A DNA stretch of 64,000 nucleotides. It comes from Armigeres subalbatus. Lineage: Eukaryota > Arthropoda > Insecta > Diptera > Culicidae. Location: contig NC_085140.1 of the NCBI RefSeq assembly GCF_024139115.2, positions 31,607,806-31,671,805 of the forward strand, in the 5' to 3' direction. A program made the position numbers and the translations under genes. The stretch's first letter is position 1. Each line of letters opens with the position of its first letter. The notes under the pieces are model-generated. The model ran no database searches and had not been told where the DNA came from. It was given only the letters and a program-made list of their open reading frames with translations. Positions 10,400-21,068 of the stretch are shown piece by piece.

Positions 10400-11816
10400 G
10401 CCAACGGGTGGCCACCTGGAATATCCGGAACATCCGTAAAAATGATCAATTCGTAAATTCCATCGTACAGCGACGGGATTTTTTTAGAACCATTTTCTGT
10501 CGAATCCTGAGTATGGAATTGATGCTTTGACCCACTTCCGGCCTTTATGTCCACTGGGTGGTCCCCTGGAAGATCCGGAACATCCGTAAAAATGGTCAAT
10601 TCGTAAATTCCATCGTAGAGCGACGGGATTTTTTTAGAATTATGTTTTGCCCAACCCTGAGTATGGAATTGATGCTTCGACCTACATACGGACCATTGTG
10701 TCCACTGAGTGGTCCCCTGGAAGATGCGGAACATCCGTAAAAATGGTCAATTCGTAAATTCCATCGTGGAGCGACGGGACTTTTTTAGAATTATTTTTTT
10801 TTTGCGGAACCTTGAGTATGGAATAGATGCTTCGACCTACATACGGACCATTGTGTCCACTGGGTGGTCCCCTGGAAGATCCGGAACATCCGTAAAAATG
10901 GTCAATTCGTAAATTCCATCGTAGAGCGACGGGACTTTTTTAGAAGGTTTTTTTGCTGAACCCTGAGTATGGAATTGATGCTTTGAGCCACATGCGGACC
11001 ATTGTGTCCACTGGGTGGTCTTCTGGAAGATCCGGAACATACGTAAAAATGGTCAATTCGTAATTACATCGTAAAGCGACGCGATTTTTTGAGAACCATT
11101 TTCTGCCAAAACCTGAGTATGGAATTGATGCTTTGAGCCACATGCGGACCATTGTGTCCACTGGGTGGTCCCCTGGAAGATCCGGGACATCCGTAAAAAT
11201 GGTCAATTCGTAAATTCCATCGTACAGCAACAGGATTTTTTTGGAATAATTTTTGGATGAACCCTGAGTATGGAATTGATGCTTGGACCTGCATACGGAC
11301 CATTGTGTCCACTGGGTGGTCCCCTGGATGATCCGGAACATACGTAAAAATGTTCAATTCGTAATTATATCGTAAAGCGACGCGATTTTTTGAGAACCAT
11401 TTTCTGCCAAAACGTGAGTATGGAATTGATGCTTCGACCTGTATACGGACCATTGTGTCCACTGGGTGGTCTCCTGGAAGATCCGGAACATCCGTAAAAA
11501 TGATCATTTCGTAAATTCCATCGTAGAGCGACGGGATTTTTTTAGAATTATTTTTTGCCCAACCCTGAGTATGGAATTGATGCTTCGACCTGCATACGGA
11601 CCATTGTGTCCACTGGGTGGTCACCTGGAAGATCCGGAACATCCGTAAAAATGGTCAATTCGTAAATTCCATCGTACAGCGACGGGATTTTTTTAGAACC
11701 ATTTTTTCCTGAACCCTGAGTTGGGAATTGATGCTTAGACCTACATACGGACCATTGTGTCTACTAAGTGGTTCCCAGAAAGGTCCGGAACATCCGTAAA
11801 AATGGTTAATTAGTAA
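10400..11816 (-). repeat. Satellite block A, about 150-bp units
   Basis: Each unit contains CCACTGGGTGGTCCCCTGGA, GATCCGGAACATCCGTAAAA, TCGTAAATTCCATCGTA and GAGTATGGAATTGATGCTT. The GTCCACTGGGTGG phrase recurs about every 148-155 bp (10550, 10702, 10857, 11007 and on), giving nine or ten units. The units lack stop codons in some frames, which creates 60-190 codon ORFs on both strands. Frame changes between units and strand symmetry show these are not proteins. Confidence 0.93.
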
Positions 11817-13885
11817 ATTTCATCATGATTGACCATTTTTACGGATGTTCCGGACCTTTCTGGGGACCACTTAGTAGACACAATGGTCCGTATGTAGGTC
11901 GAAGCATCAATTCCATACTCAGGGTTCAGCAAAAAAAACCTTCTAAAAAGTCCCGTCGCTCTACGATGGAATTACGAATTGACCATTTTTACGGATGTCC
12001 CGAATCTTCCAGGGGACCACCCAGTGGACACAAAGGCCGGAAGTGGGTCAAAGCATCAATTCCCTACTCAGGGTTCAGCAAAAAATGGTACTAAAAAATC
12101 CCGTCGCTGTACGATGGAATTTTCGAATTGACCATTTTTACGGATGTTCCGGATCTTCCAGGGGACCACCCAGTGGACACAATGGTCCGTATGCAGGTCG
12201 AAGCATCAATTCCATACTCAGGGTTGGGCAAAAAATGGTTATAAAAAAATCCCGTCGCTCTACGATGGAATTTACGAATTGACCATTTTTACGGATGTTC
12301 CGGATCTTCCAGGGGACCACCCAGTGGACACAATGATCCGTATGTTGGTCGAAGCATCAATTCTATACTCAGGGGTCAGCAAAAAAACCTTCTAAAAAAT
12401 TCCGTCGCTCTACGATGGAATTTACGAATTGGCCATTTTTACGGATATTCCGGATCTTCCAAAGAATTTACGAATTGGCCATTTTTACGGATATTCCGGA
12501 TCTTCCAGGGGATCACCCAGTTGACACAACGGTCCGTATGCAGATCGAAGCATCAATTCCATACTCAGGGTTCGTCAAAAAATAATTATAAAAAAAATCC
12601 CGTTGCTGTACGATGGAATTTACGAATTGACCATTTTTACGGATGTTCCGGATCTTCCAGAGGACCACCCAGTGGACACAATGGTCCGTATGTAGGTCGA
12701 AGCATCAATTCCATACTCAGGGTTCAGCAGAAAAAACCTTCTAAAAAAGTCCCGTCGCTCTACGATGGAATTTACGAATTGACCATTTTTACGGATGTTC
12801 CGGATCTTCCAGGGGACCACCCAGTGGACACAAAGGCCGGAAGTGGGTCAAAGCATCAATTCCCTACTCAGGGTTCAGCAAAAAATTGTTCTAAAAAAAT
12901 CCCGTCGCTGTACGATGGAATTTACGAATTGATCATTTTTACGGATGTTCCGGATCTTCCAGGGAACCACCTAGTGGACACAATGGTCCGTATGCAGGTC
13001 GAAGCATCAATTCCATACTAAAAGTTGGGCAAAAAATAATTCTAAAAAAATCCCGTCGCTCTACGATGAAAATTACGAATTGACCTTTATACGGATGTTC
13101 CGGATCTTCCAGGGGACCACCCAGTGGACACAATGGTCCGTATGTAGGTCGAAGCATCAATTCAATACTCAGGGGTCAGCAAAAAAACCTTCTAAAAATT
13201 TCCGTCGCTCTACGATGGAATTTACGAATTGGCCATTTTTACGGATATTCCGGATCTTCCAGGGGATCACCCAGTGGACACAACGGTCCGTATGCAGATC
13301 GAAGCATCAATTCCATACTCAGGGTTCGTCAAAAAATATTTATATAAAAAATCCCGTTGCTGTACGATGGAATTTACGAATTGACCATTTTTACGGATGT
13401 TCCGGATCTTCCAGGGGACCACCCAGTGGACACAATGGTCCGTATACAGGTCGAAGCATCAATTCCATACTCAGGGTTGGGCAAACAACAAATCCTAAAA
13501 AATCCCGTCGCTCTACGATGGAATTTACGAATTGACCATTTTTACGGATGTTCCGGATCTTCCAGGGGACCACCCAGTGGACACAATGGTCCGTATGCAG
13601 GTCGAAGCATTAATTCCATACTCAGGGTTGGGCAAACAACAAATCCTAAAAAATCCCGTCGCTAAACGATGGAATTTACGAATTGACCATTTTTACGGAT
13701 GTTTCGGATCTTCCAGGGGACCACCCAGTGGACACAATGATCCGTATGTAGGTCAAAGCATCGATTCCATACTCAGGGTTCGGCAGAAAATTGTTCTAAA
13801 AAAATCCCGTCGCTTTACGATGGAATTTACGAATTGACCATTTTTACGGGTGTTCCGGATCTTCCAGGGGACCACCCGGTGGCCT
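11817..13885 (+). repeat. Satellite block B, the same units inverted
   Basis: The same 150-bp unit in reverse complement, about fourteen copies, beginning at a sharp symmetric junction. Left of it 11740-11804 reads toward AACATCCGTAAAAATGG, and right of it 11829-11898 mirrors it as CCATTTTTACGGATGTT. The variant AAGTGGTTCCCAGAAAGG/CCTTTCTGGGGACCACTT occurs only in the two junction-proximal units, so they arose by inversion duplication. A roughly 50-bp partial duplication lies at 12420-12510. Confidence 0.92.
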
Positions 13886-14072
13886 CTGAATACAACCTGT
13901 TCTCTGAAACCACACTCACACACAAGCGCATACATAGACACAGCGATACACACCAACATACACACATACAAACACCCACAGTCACATAAATGCCCATTGT
14001 AAGGCGGTTGGGTACCCGGGTACCCCGTCACCCGTTTACGGTGGGAAAAATCGTCACTCACATAAGGGTTAA

Positions 14073-14350
14073 TGCCGGATCGAACGTGTTTCGGAGACGC
14101 AGAACGATCTTATAAGATTCGCATTATTTGTTCTGTCTTACGCGGTCGAGAAGAAAAATAATTAGTGCGCGTTTGGAAGTGCAAATTGATCTCGAGGTCA
14201 ACGTTATTATGTTCTGCCCTGTGTGGTCGAAGAGAAGTAAGCGCAGAACGATCTCTAGATCCGCGTTATTTTGTTCTGTCTTGTGCGGCAAAGAAGGCCG
14301 CGTTTGGAGGTGCTGAACGATCTCGAAATTCACGTAATTCTGCTCTGCTT
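14073..14350. repeat. Short tandem repeats, about 70 bp, flanking the TTAA element
   Basis: Three to four diverged units contain GCAGAACGATCT, then CGTTATT.TGTTCTG, then GTG.GGTCGAAGAGAAG, at about 14098, 14165, 14238 and 14310. The corresponding unit left of the big element at 9998-10047 shows that the array predates the insertion. Confidence 0.7.
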
Positions 14351-14554
14351 TGAGCGTTCAAACTACCTAGACGTTGTATATGGCATTCCGTTTACCAAAA
14401 GAACCTAGCTATACTCCCTACCCCAATAACCAAATGATTTCTCGTGGAAGTGCAGATGACTCGTCGGCTTCCATCAAAGCGAGTATCATGTCAACATTTT
14501 CCTACCTATTCCTAAATTGACCTGCGTTCGGACACGGCCGAGGCCGGTATTGCC

Positions 14555-14690
14555 TAATTTTTGGTCCCCCAGTTTTCACACATTGAGGATGATGTTAGTC
14601 CCAAATATCATATGTTGCTTTTCTGAGTAATTACAGCTGGCCCAGCAATAACGGAGTAGCAACCGTGGGTAGCCAATAAAAAACACCCTC
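14555..14690. repeat. Dispersed repeat fragment shared with 40660-40770
   Basis: CACATTGAGGATGATGTTAG ... TAATTACAG ... GCAATAA...GTAGCAA is shared with 40660-40770 at roughly 75-80 percent identity by eye. No coding capacity. Confidence 0.65.
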
Positions 14691-14697
14691 AACAGAA

Positions 14698-14848
14698 AAC
14701 ATATTTTAAGCTCTTTTTAGTGGAATGTACTCAACCGTCTAAGACGAGTTAAGTACATTTAATTCCACCAATTATTTCGATATCTTTGCAGATACGTATT
14801 TCGACCACAACTGTGTGGTCGTCTTCAGTGTCTCGTACTTGACTCGAC
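14698..14848 (+). repeat. Dispersed repeat ending in GTACTTGACTCGACTT
   Basis: It starts AACATATTTTAAGCTC, contains CAGATACGTATTTCGACC and GTGGTCGTCTTCAGTGTCTC, and ends TACTTGACTCGACTT at the TTAA of the next element. An inverted copy lies at 55595-55755. A partial start lies at 9890. Confidence 0.75.
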
Positions 14849-15119
14849 TTAAACAGGCCAGGCCGGCAGGGTACCCGAGTACGCGAGTACTCACAAATCT
14901 AAAATGCTTATATCTCAGGCAATTTTCAACCGATCTACATAATTTCTAGCTGTGCAATGTTTTGATTTCATTTTCATTGCCGCTTTATGTTACCGATCAA
15001 CCATTTTACATGTATTCAATGGTGACATAAAAAATATCTTGAACAAAAATTCATTTTGTATTGCTGAAAATTAAAAAGTCTACGTGGACAGAGGGGAAGA
15101 AGTGTAGACGGGCTAGTTA

Positions 15120-15700
15120 GATGATATTGATTGTTGATTTCGGTAGGTATTCCGCAATATGGGTATCAAACTTCTAGAAATTTCATCAGCAGATTGATCT
15201 TTATGGTTTTGAGTCCATCAGAAGTGCAAACCTTCGATTGGCAATTCCAGAACAGGTTCCTTGAGGGGTCATAAGTGGCCTAAGACATTTTTTAATGAAA
15301 CATCATCAATATGGATATCAAACTTCTTGAAATAATCTCAAGCGCATGTTCTTGATGACCCTGTGTTCACCAGTTAAGTTGACTCCGGAGTGTTTATTCC
15401 GGAATAGGTTCCAAGATGGGTCATGAGTCGTTTTAAACAATTTTTTAATGGTCCAGAAAACTGCAACTATTCTTGAAATCGATTTTCTAGCAAGATAAGT
15501 GCACTCATTGACCCCCGGTGGGCACCAAGAGGTCCACCAAATGATTCGTCCTAGACAGCTGTGACTTTTCTTGAATCGTTTGTTTTAGCAATCTGAGAGC
15601 AAAATCAATGCATGCACTACTTTTCGGCCTTAGATAGCCAATAAGTGGTGCTGAGGAATAGAACTGTATACCAATGGTGGAATACTCACTTCACTAGTAA
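15120..15700. repeat. Diverged tandem repeats, left arm of second TTAA element
   Basis: Units of about 180-190 bp are marked by ATGG.TATCAAACTTCT..AA (15159 and 15310), CCAGAACAGGTTCC / CCGGAATAGGTTCCA, and GGGTCAT.AGT.G. They resemble, in the opposite orientation, the units at 17820-18870. Divergence is higher than in the 10-14 kb arrays. Confidence 0.6.
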
Positions 15701-15849
15701 AAAAGGAGTGTAATTTCGCCTACTAAAAACGCTGCATACGCGCGAACCTGCTGCTTGCATTTTTCTGGTGCTGGCTTTGATCGCAAATATGGACAGAGCA
15801 AAGACAGAAGTATGACAGTATTTTGTTCAAGAGTAGAAATCACGGTCGC

Positions 15850-16575
15850 GAGTTCCCCCAGGAGTTCCTCCAGGAATTCCTACGATAGTTAATCCAGGAA
15901 TTCCTCCGGGAGTTCCTCCAGGACTCGAATTCCTCTGGAAGTTCTTCCAGGAATTACTCTGGAAGTTCCTCCAGGAATTTCTAAAGGAGTTCCTACAAGA
16001 ACTTTTCCGTGAATTCCTCCGGAAGTTCTTCCAGGAATCTCTCTGGAAATCCAAGAATTCCAAGAATTCGTCCGGAAGTTCCTCCGGGAGTTCCTCAAAG
16101 AATCCCTCCCGGAGTTCCTCAAAGAATTCCTCCCGGAGATTCTCCAGGAATTCCTCCGGGAGTTCCTCCATGAATTTCTACGGGAGTTCTTCTAGGAATT
16201 CCTCCGGGAGTTCCTCCAGGAATTTCTCCGGGAGTTCCTCCAGGAATTCCTCCGGGAATTCCTCCGGGAGTTCCTTCAGGAATTTCTCCAGGAGTTCCTC
16301 AAGGAATTATTCCGGGAGTTCCTTCAGGAATTTCTCCGGAAGTTCCTCCAAGAATTCCCACGAGAGCTCCTCTAAGAATTCCTTCGGAAGTTCCTCCGAG
16401 AATTCCTCCGGGAGTTCCTCAAGGAATTCCTCCCTGAGTTCCTCCAGGAATTCCTCCGGGAGTACCTTCAGTTCCCCCAGGAATTCCTCCGGGAGTTCTT
16501 TCAGGAATTTTTCCAGGAGTTCCTCCAAGAATTCCTCCATAAGTTCTTCCAGGAATTCCTCCGGAAGTTCCTTCC
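15850..16575. repeat. 24-bp minisatellite GGAATTCCTCC-GGGAGTTCCTCC
   Basis: About thirty diverged copies of a 24-bp unit made of two similar halves (GGAATTCCTCC and GGGAGTTCCTCCA). The unit lacks stops in most frames, so 70-166 codon ORFs of Ser/Asn/Gly or Glu/Leu/Pro repeats appear on both strands. It is the same minisatellite family as at 44288-46205. Confidence 0.92.
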
Positions 16576-16835
16576 CCTCACTAGATGGAGAAACTGGCTT
16601 GTTTAATCAGTTTCTCCGTTTTTATTTTAATATTTTATTTATAAATACTCAATACTTTCTAGTACGTTAGAAAAAGTCGCAGCTTTCTAGGGTGAATTTT
16701 TAGAATTGATTACATTTTCAGATTTTCCAAAGTTTCTGAAGTACCACAGTGACCTCCCGGGGCAAAGATGTTGCTCTAATTTTGATACAAAAATTGCTTT
16801 GTGAACCAGTCGCTACTTTTTGAGGACGAATTTCA
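16576..16835. other. Spacer within second TTAA element
   Basis: AT-rich sequence between the minisatellite and the nested inverted-repeat element. No feature recognised. Confidence 0.5.
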
Positions 16836-17545
16836 AAATTGACGAGTTTAGCGCCAACTCGACCAGCACCATCTCAGAATCGAATTCACTTGGTTAAACT
16901 TGGTTACTTCGATACAAAAAGTCAAAGAAAATATAAACCCTTTTCAAATGATGGTCCACATTAATGTTAGATTATGCTAAATTGCTTCCTAAACAAATTT
17001 TATACGTCCAAAATGTGTCGTTGGTTGAGTTTAGGCTGCTGGACCTATAATTGGCGCTGTAGGCACTCAATATGGACATGAAAAAAAAATTTCTTTGAAG
17101 AACTTTTTTACCTTAAATATGTCACAGGAACATTATTCCCATTAAAGTTAGATAATTAAAATACCTATCTGCAGAAAAAATTTCATCGATTTCCGAGATG
17201 AGGTGTTTTTGTAATATCGATTTTAATTTATAAAACTATTTTTTTTTCAGTGTAGAAATCGGGTTTTTATTTTTTGGATATTTTTCCAAAAAACTTCTGG
17301 GAATTTCAGGACAGTCCGCCATATAACAATTTTTCGTAAGTTTTGTCATTTTAGAGTTACATCGACTTTAAAAAAATCAATGAAAAAAAATTTAGCCCTC
17401 ATCAAATGTTACTCTTGACAATTTAAAAAAAACTAAGCATGCAGATTGGCTTAGAAATGACATATTTTTATGCCCTCCAAGTTTAATTCGATTCTGAGAT
17501 GGTGCTGCCAGCCCCATAGAAGGGTTGGCGCGAAATTCGTCAATT
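16836..17545. mobile_element. Nested element with about 70-bp inverted termini
   Basis: The left terminus (AATTGACGAGTTTAGCGCCA, then CAGCACCATCTCAGAATCGA) is mirrored at 17480-17553 (TCGATTCTGAGATGGTGCTG, then TTGGCGCGAAATTCGTCAAT). The interior is AT-rich with no ORF over 60 codons. Total is about 0.7 kb, a MITE-like insertion inside the larger element. Confidence 0.75.
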
Positions 17546-17803
17546 CAAGCTCTATCTGGAATAAGGGTGAATGTCGCAAGAGGGGATTCTCTTCGCCGAC
17601 TTCCCCTTTTTTTTAATAAAAGTGACAAGCAGACGATTTCTTTGTGGTTCATCACATCAGCACGATAGAAAACAATGCGAACTTGCATTCTGAGGTGATA
17701 AACTGCGAAGAAATCCTCTGCTTGTCACTTTTATTTAAAAGAGGGGAAGTCGACGAAGAGAATTCTCTCTTGCGACATTCGCCCTTTCATCAGATAGAGC
17801 TTA
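17546..17803. mobile_element. 258-bp foldback MITE
   Basis: AAGCTCTATCTG at the left is mirrored by CAGATAGAGCTT at the right. Inside, GGTGAATGTCGCAAGAG, CGACTTCCCC and AAAAGTGACAAGCAGA are mirrored by CTCTTGCGACATTCGCC, GGGGAAGTCG and TCTGCTTGTCACTTTT. Arms of about 95 bp enclose a 60-bp loop. It abuts the inverted element at 16836-17553, so one may have inserted into the other's terminus. Confidence 0.85.
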
Positions 17804-17819
17804 AATTTGTCTTTTACTC

Positions 17820-18870
17820 TGGATGTTCCGTAGTTCCTGGAGGACCACTTAGTAGAATTTGGCTCTCACGTTGGTAGAGCAAATGGTGTATTAAAAGTCC
17901 CAGCAGTCTAGGACGATTTCCGATTTGGTCACTACTCCGGATGCTTCGAAACTTGAACCACTTGATGACTGTTCTGGTTCAATTTGTTGTCCTTTCATTG
18001 ATTTTGCTTTCACAGTGCTACAATAAGGGATCTTTGAAATCGGTTTTCTAGTACGGAATTTCACAATTTTCACTTCTCCGGAGCTTCTAAAGGGCCACTT
18101 ATTGACTATCCGGAGTCGATGAGTGTTCTATGCATTGATTTTGATCTCACATTACGTCAACGATCGATTTATAAAAATCGCAGCTTCATACTGTGAGGGT
18201 GAGATATATTAGGAGTTGGGCAATCCACTTTTAGAGTGCATTGATGACAGATATGCAAATATCGTATAACGGTTTGGTTGCCAACACTAACTAGTAAATA
18301 GCAGGCCATGACTTTGCCTCTTTCCTCGTGGGACAACGAACGGAGTCGCACGCGCGATTAGACAGCACACCCCGTGATAGCTCGTTCGGCAGAACTAGGC
18401 CGCACACATACGACGAACTTGTTCTACTGACCATTACTCCGGGTGTTCCAGAACTTTCGAAGAATCACTTAGTGGCCATCCGAAATGAATGAGTCCTTGT
18501 ATTGATTTGGCTCGCTCATGGCTACAACACTCAATTTCTAAAAAGTCGCAGCTTTGAAAGACAAATTATCGGAATCGGCAACTTCTTCGGGTGATCCAGA
18601 GCTTTCGTATGACCACTTGCTGGTTTTATGGGATCAATGGGTGGTCCTTGAAAATGATTTTGCCCTAATATTGCTATTCAAAAAATAAATACTGCTCCGG
18701 ATGTTCTGGAAATTCTCCAGGAGGACCTGCTAGTGGCCACCTGGGGTCAATGAGTGAGTGATAAGAAATAGTTGCATCTTACTGGAGCAAATGGGAAGAA
18801 TCGACTAGTTCTCCAGGTATTCCAGAACTTCCGAAGGACCACTACTGGGGTCACAGAGATCAATGAGATG
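17820..18870. repeat. Diverged tandem repeats, right arm of second TTAA element
   Basis: About five units of 150-190 bp, each with a CTCCGG.TG.TCC / CCAGAACTTTCGAAG box, a GGACCACTTAGTGG-type box and TCAATGAGTG. Several end in a phrase like AAAAAGTCGCAGCTTT. The block GGACCACTTAGT also occurs in the junction units of the 10-14 kb satellite, which hints at shared ancestry of the two arrays. Confidence 0.65.
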
Positions 18871-19260
18871 GTGAGATAGAGAAAAAAATTAATATGAGAA
18901 ACAAAGCCCTTAGAAGATTGTTACCCATATTGTTGGGGTTTCGGGAAATCGGTTGAAAATTGCATAAGATACAAGCATTTCAGTTTCGTGGGTACCTGGG
19001 TACCCTGCTGGCCATTTAAAGGGTAAAAAAGTCGGAACCCCTTCCTCCACCCCTCCTTGATCAAAACTTCAAAACAATCGAGGATCTGACAGAGTTTCAA
19101 CGTCTTGTTACGAAAAATCATTCAGATATCGTGAATTGAATTCCGAAAAGGTACCCGGGTATCCAGTCGGCCACATAAGGGTTAAACTATGGTGAGTAAG
19201 GAATACTTTATTTCTAACAGATGGTAAACCGAATGAAATATTACATGGCCTAAATCATTT

Positions 19261-19433
19261 AGGGAAGATCCATAAAGTACGTCACGCAAAAATTGGCGAT
19301 TTTCAACACCCCCTCCCCCCCTCGTCACACTATTTGTACTAAAACTCTCAAATTTTTGTATGAGTCGTCACGCTGCTCGGAACCCCCCCTCCCCCCTAGG
19401 AGCGTGACGTACTTTGTGGATGGCCCCTTAGGT
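19261..19433. mobile_element. MITE with AAAGTACGTCACGC termini
   Basis: The left end GATCCATAAAGTACGTCACG is mirrored by CGTGACGTACTTTGTGGATG at the right (19411-19426). Homopyrimidine tracts (CCCCCTCCCCCCC and CCCCCCCTCCCCCC) lie inside. About 170 bp and non-coding. This terminus type is widespread in insects as a short MITE; that statement is general recollection. Confidence 0.8.
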
Positions 19434-19639
19434 AAAACTGCTTCAATGCAGTTATGCTGGGAATCGAGTTAGAAACCCTACATATAACATGAATTCGGCA
19501 ACATCATACGATAATAGATAGATCGATTTGAGCTAATGTGTATATTTTCACTTCATTAGTTATTGCACGGAAACAAATATGTTGAAACTGGAAAATGAAA
19601 ACATCATTCTGGAGAACCGATTTATTAGCAGTATTCTAA

Positions 19640-19715
19640 TGAAATTATGAACGCACAAAAATGTTTTTAAAATTTAATTAATTTTGGGCGAGACAAAGTT
19701 GGCTGGGTCAGCTAG
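19640..19715 (+). mobile_element. Helitron 3' terminus
   Basis: The end GGGCGAGACAAAGTTGGCTG followed by GGTCAGCTAG/T is the same type as the Helitron 3' end at 6676 (GGCGAAACGAAGTTTGTCGG, then GTCTGCTAG). The matching 5' TC end was not located, so this is a fragment or the boundary is eroded. Confidence 0.6.
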
Positions 19716-21068
19716 TTTCTTATAATTTTCCGTGAACACTCCGAAGAATTTCTCGTGGAATTTCCGAAGATCTTCTAGTGGAAATTTAGAGAATTTCCAA
19801 TGAAAATTCGGTTGAATTTCTTGTGAAAATATTTTTGAAGGCTCCCACGGAAATTCCAATTTAAACGGATGGAATTCGGTTGCGAAAAGTTCATAATTGG
19901 ATCATCCGTGAAATGAAATATCGCTAGAAGCTAATTACATTAGCGTATTGAATTACTGATTAATTAGCATCTGAGGGAAGAAAAAAAAATAACAATATCC
20001 TTCAACAACGTTAGGAGCGAGCCCTAGCAGCATGCGGATCTGCTGGAAGTCATCGCTGCCACCACAATTTTGTGACCACTTTTCAAAGAAGATGCTGCTT
20101 TCTCATTGGGGTTAGGAAGACCGTTGAGGTACAAAAAGGACAAAGGTTGTCTGAACAGAAAGTCAAAAGACAATAGTTCGAAAAGGGAAAATATGTGAAA
20201 AGAGATGATAAAAACACTAGAAAATTCTAGAATCATTAAATACACATTGCAACATCAAAATGTGTTTTTAGATCAACTATTTATCGAAATTATCAATTCC
20301 AGGTTCTAGGGATTTTTTTTTTCCAAATAAGGTGGGATGATTTCTGAACTGGGGGATACTATTTTTTGGTACGACAATCGCACAATTCATATGAGAAGAA
20401 ATTTACAAACACTGTCTAAAAAACTATCCCCATATAAACATTCATTTTATCACGAAAGTTTTTTTTTTACAAAACAGCAAGTTATTGTCAATGCAAGTGA
20501 AATAAGTTACAAAATAGTCTATAATTTCCCATTCGACCTTTTCTATTTCGTGTTTTTTTCCTACTACCTTTTGTCAAAGGAACTTTTGCCAAAGACTCCT
20601 CTCATTTGCTAATGAACAGTCATAAATAAAGTGTTGCTCGCAAATGGCGCTGCAGTGTTCTGCACATATGGAAAATAATGAGAACGATGAAACGTAAAAT
20701 CGCACAATAAACAAAACAACACCGAATTAGCCAGTGGGAGGATGCTGTCTTGGCCAAACTATTTCTGGGACGTACAGAGCACATGATATATTTTATTTCA
20801 TCTCTTAATTACCTGGGATAATCTCTTCTGATCAGATTAAATTGCCATCGGCAGCCGCATAGCAGAGGGAGGGGAAAGCAGAGAGAAATTGAATTTTAAT
20901 AAACTATGACTACCGGAAGCGAAGCACTCTGTCTTGTTCGGTGCTGGGACGCCAGTGCCAATAACAACAACGGTCGGTCGGTCGGTCGGTGGCATTGGCT
21001 TCATTGAACGCACTCACATATTGTTCGTTGGACCGGGTTCTAGCAGCTAACTAGCAGAGAACACTTAC
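19716..21068. other. Collagen intron near the 21-kb exon
   Basis: Mostly single-copy-looking sequence. A (GGTC)n tract lies at 20971-20991. An AT-rich 91-codon plus-strand ORF (20337-20612) has no recognisable domain. No additional Gly-X-Y exon was found on the minus strand. Confidence 0.55.
20971..20991. repeat. (GGTC)n simple repeat
   Basis: Five tandem GGTC units, 78 bp upstream (plus sense) of the collagen exon at 21069. Confidence 0.9.

Larger units (their letters stand above)
10048..14072. mobile_element. 4.0-kb foldback element with TTAA ends and head-to-head satellite arrays (piggyBac-like, non-autonomous)
   Basis: The left end is TTAA then CCCTTATGTGAGTGACG followed by GGGTACCCGGGTACCC. 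The right end has GGGTACCCGGGTACCC, CGTCACCCG and finally TCACTCACATAAGGG then TTAA (14069-14072). The ends are inverted and flanked by TTAA, the piggyBac target, with CCC just inside as in that superfamily. There is an extra inner terminal motif at 10243-10272. The interior is 150-bp satellite units in one orientation (10400-11805) and then the opposite orientation (11829-13885). No transposase is seen. Family assignment is inferred from the ends only. Confidence 0.8.
14849..19185. mobile_element. Second TTAA-ended element (4.2-4.3 kb) with nested minisatellite, foldbacks and tandem repeats
   Basis: Left end: TTAA (14849-14852), then ACAGGCCAGGCCGGCAGGG, then TACCCGAGTACGCGAGTACT. There are two possible right ends. 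At 19016-19019 TTAA is preceded by GGGTACCCTGCTGGCCAT, and its inner flank mirrors the left inner flank (GCAATTTTCAACCGAT at both). At 19182-19185 TTAA is preceded by GGTACCCGGGTATCCAGTCG and CCACATAAGGG. The outer right end matches the ends of the 10048-14072 element and the inner one matches the left end. No transposase is visible. The piggyBac-like assignment is inference. Confidence 0.65.

Noticed and set aside
10336..13837. About twenty ORFs of 60-192 codons with a repeated F-R-I-F-Q-G-T-T-Q-W-T-Q motif
   Set aside because: They are the translated 150-bp satellite units; frames switch between units and both strands are open.
10048..14072. CRISPR-like regular repeats
   Set aside because: Units are contiguous 150-bp satellites with no unique spacers, inverted halfway, in an animal genome.
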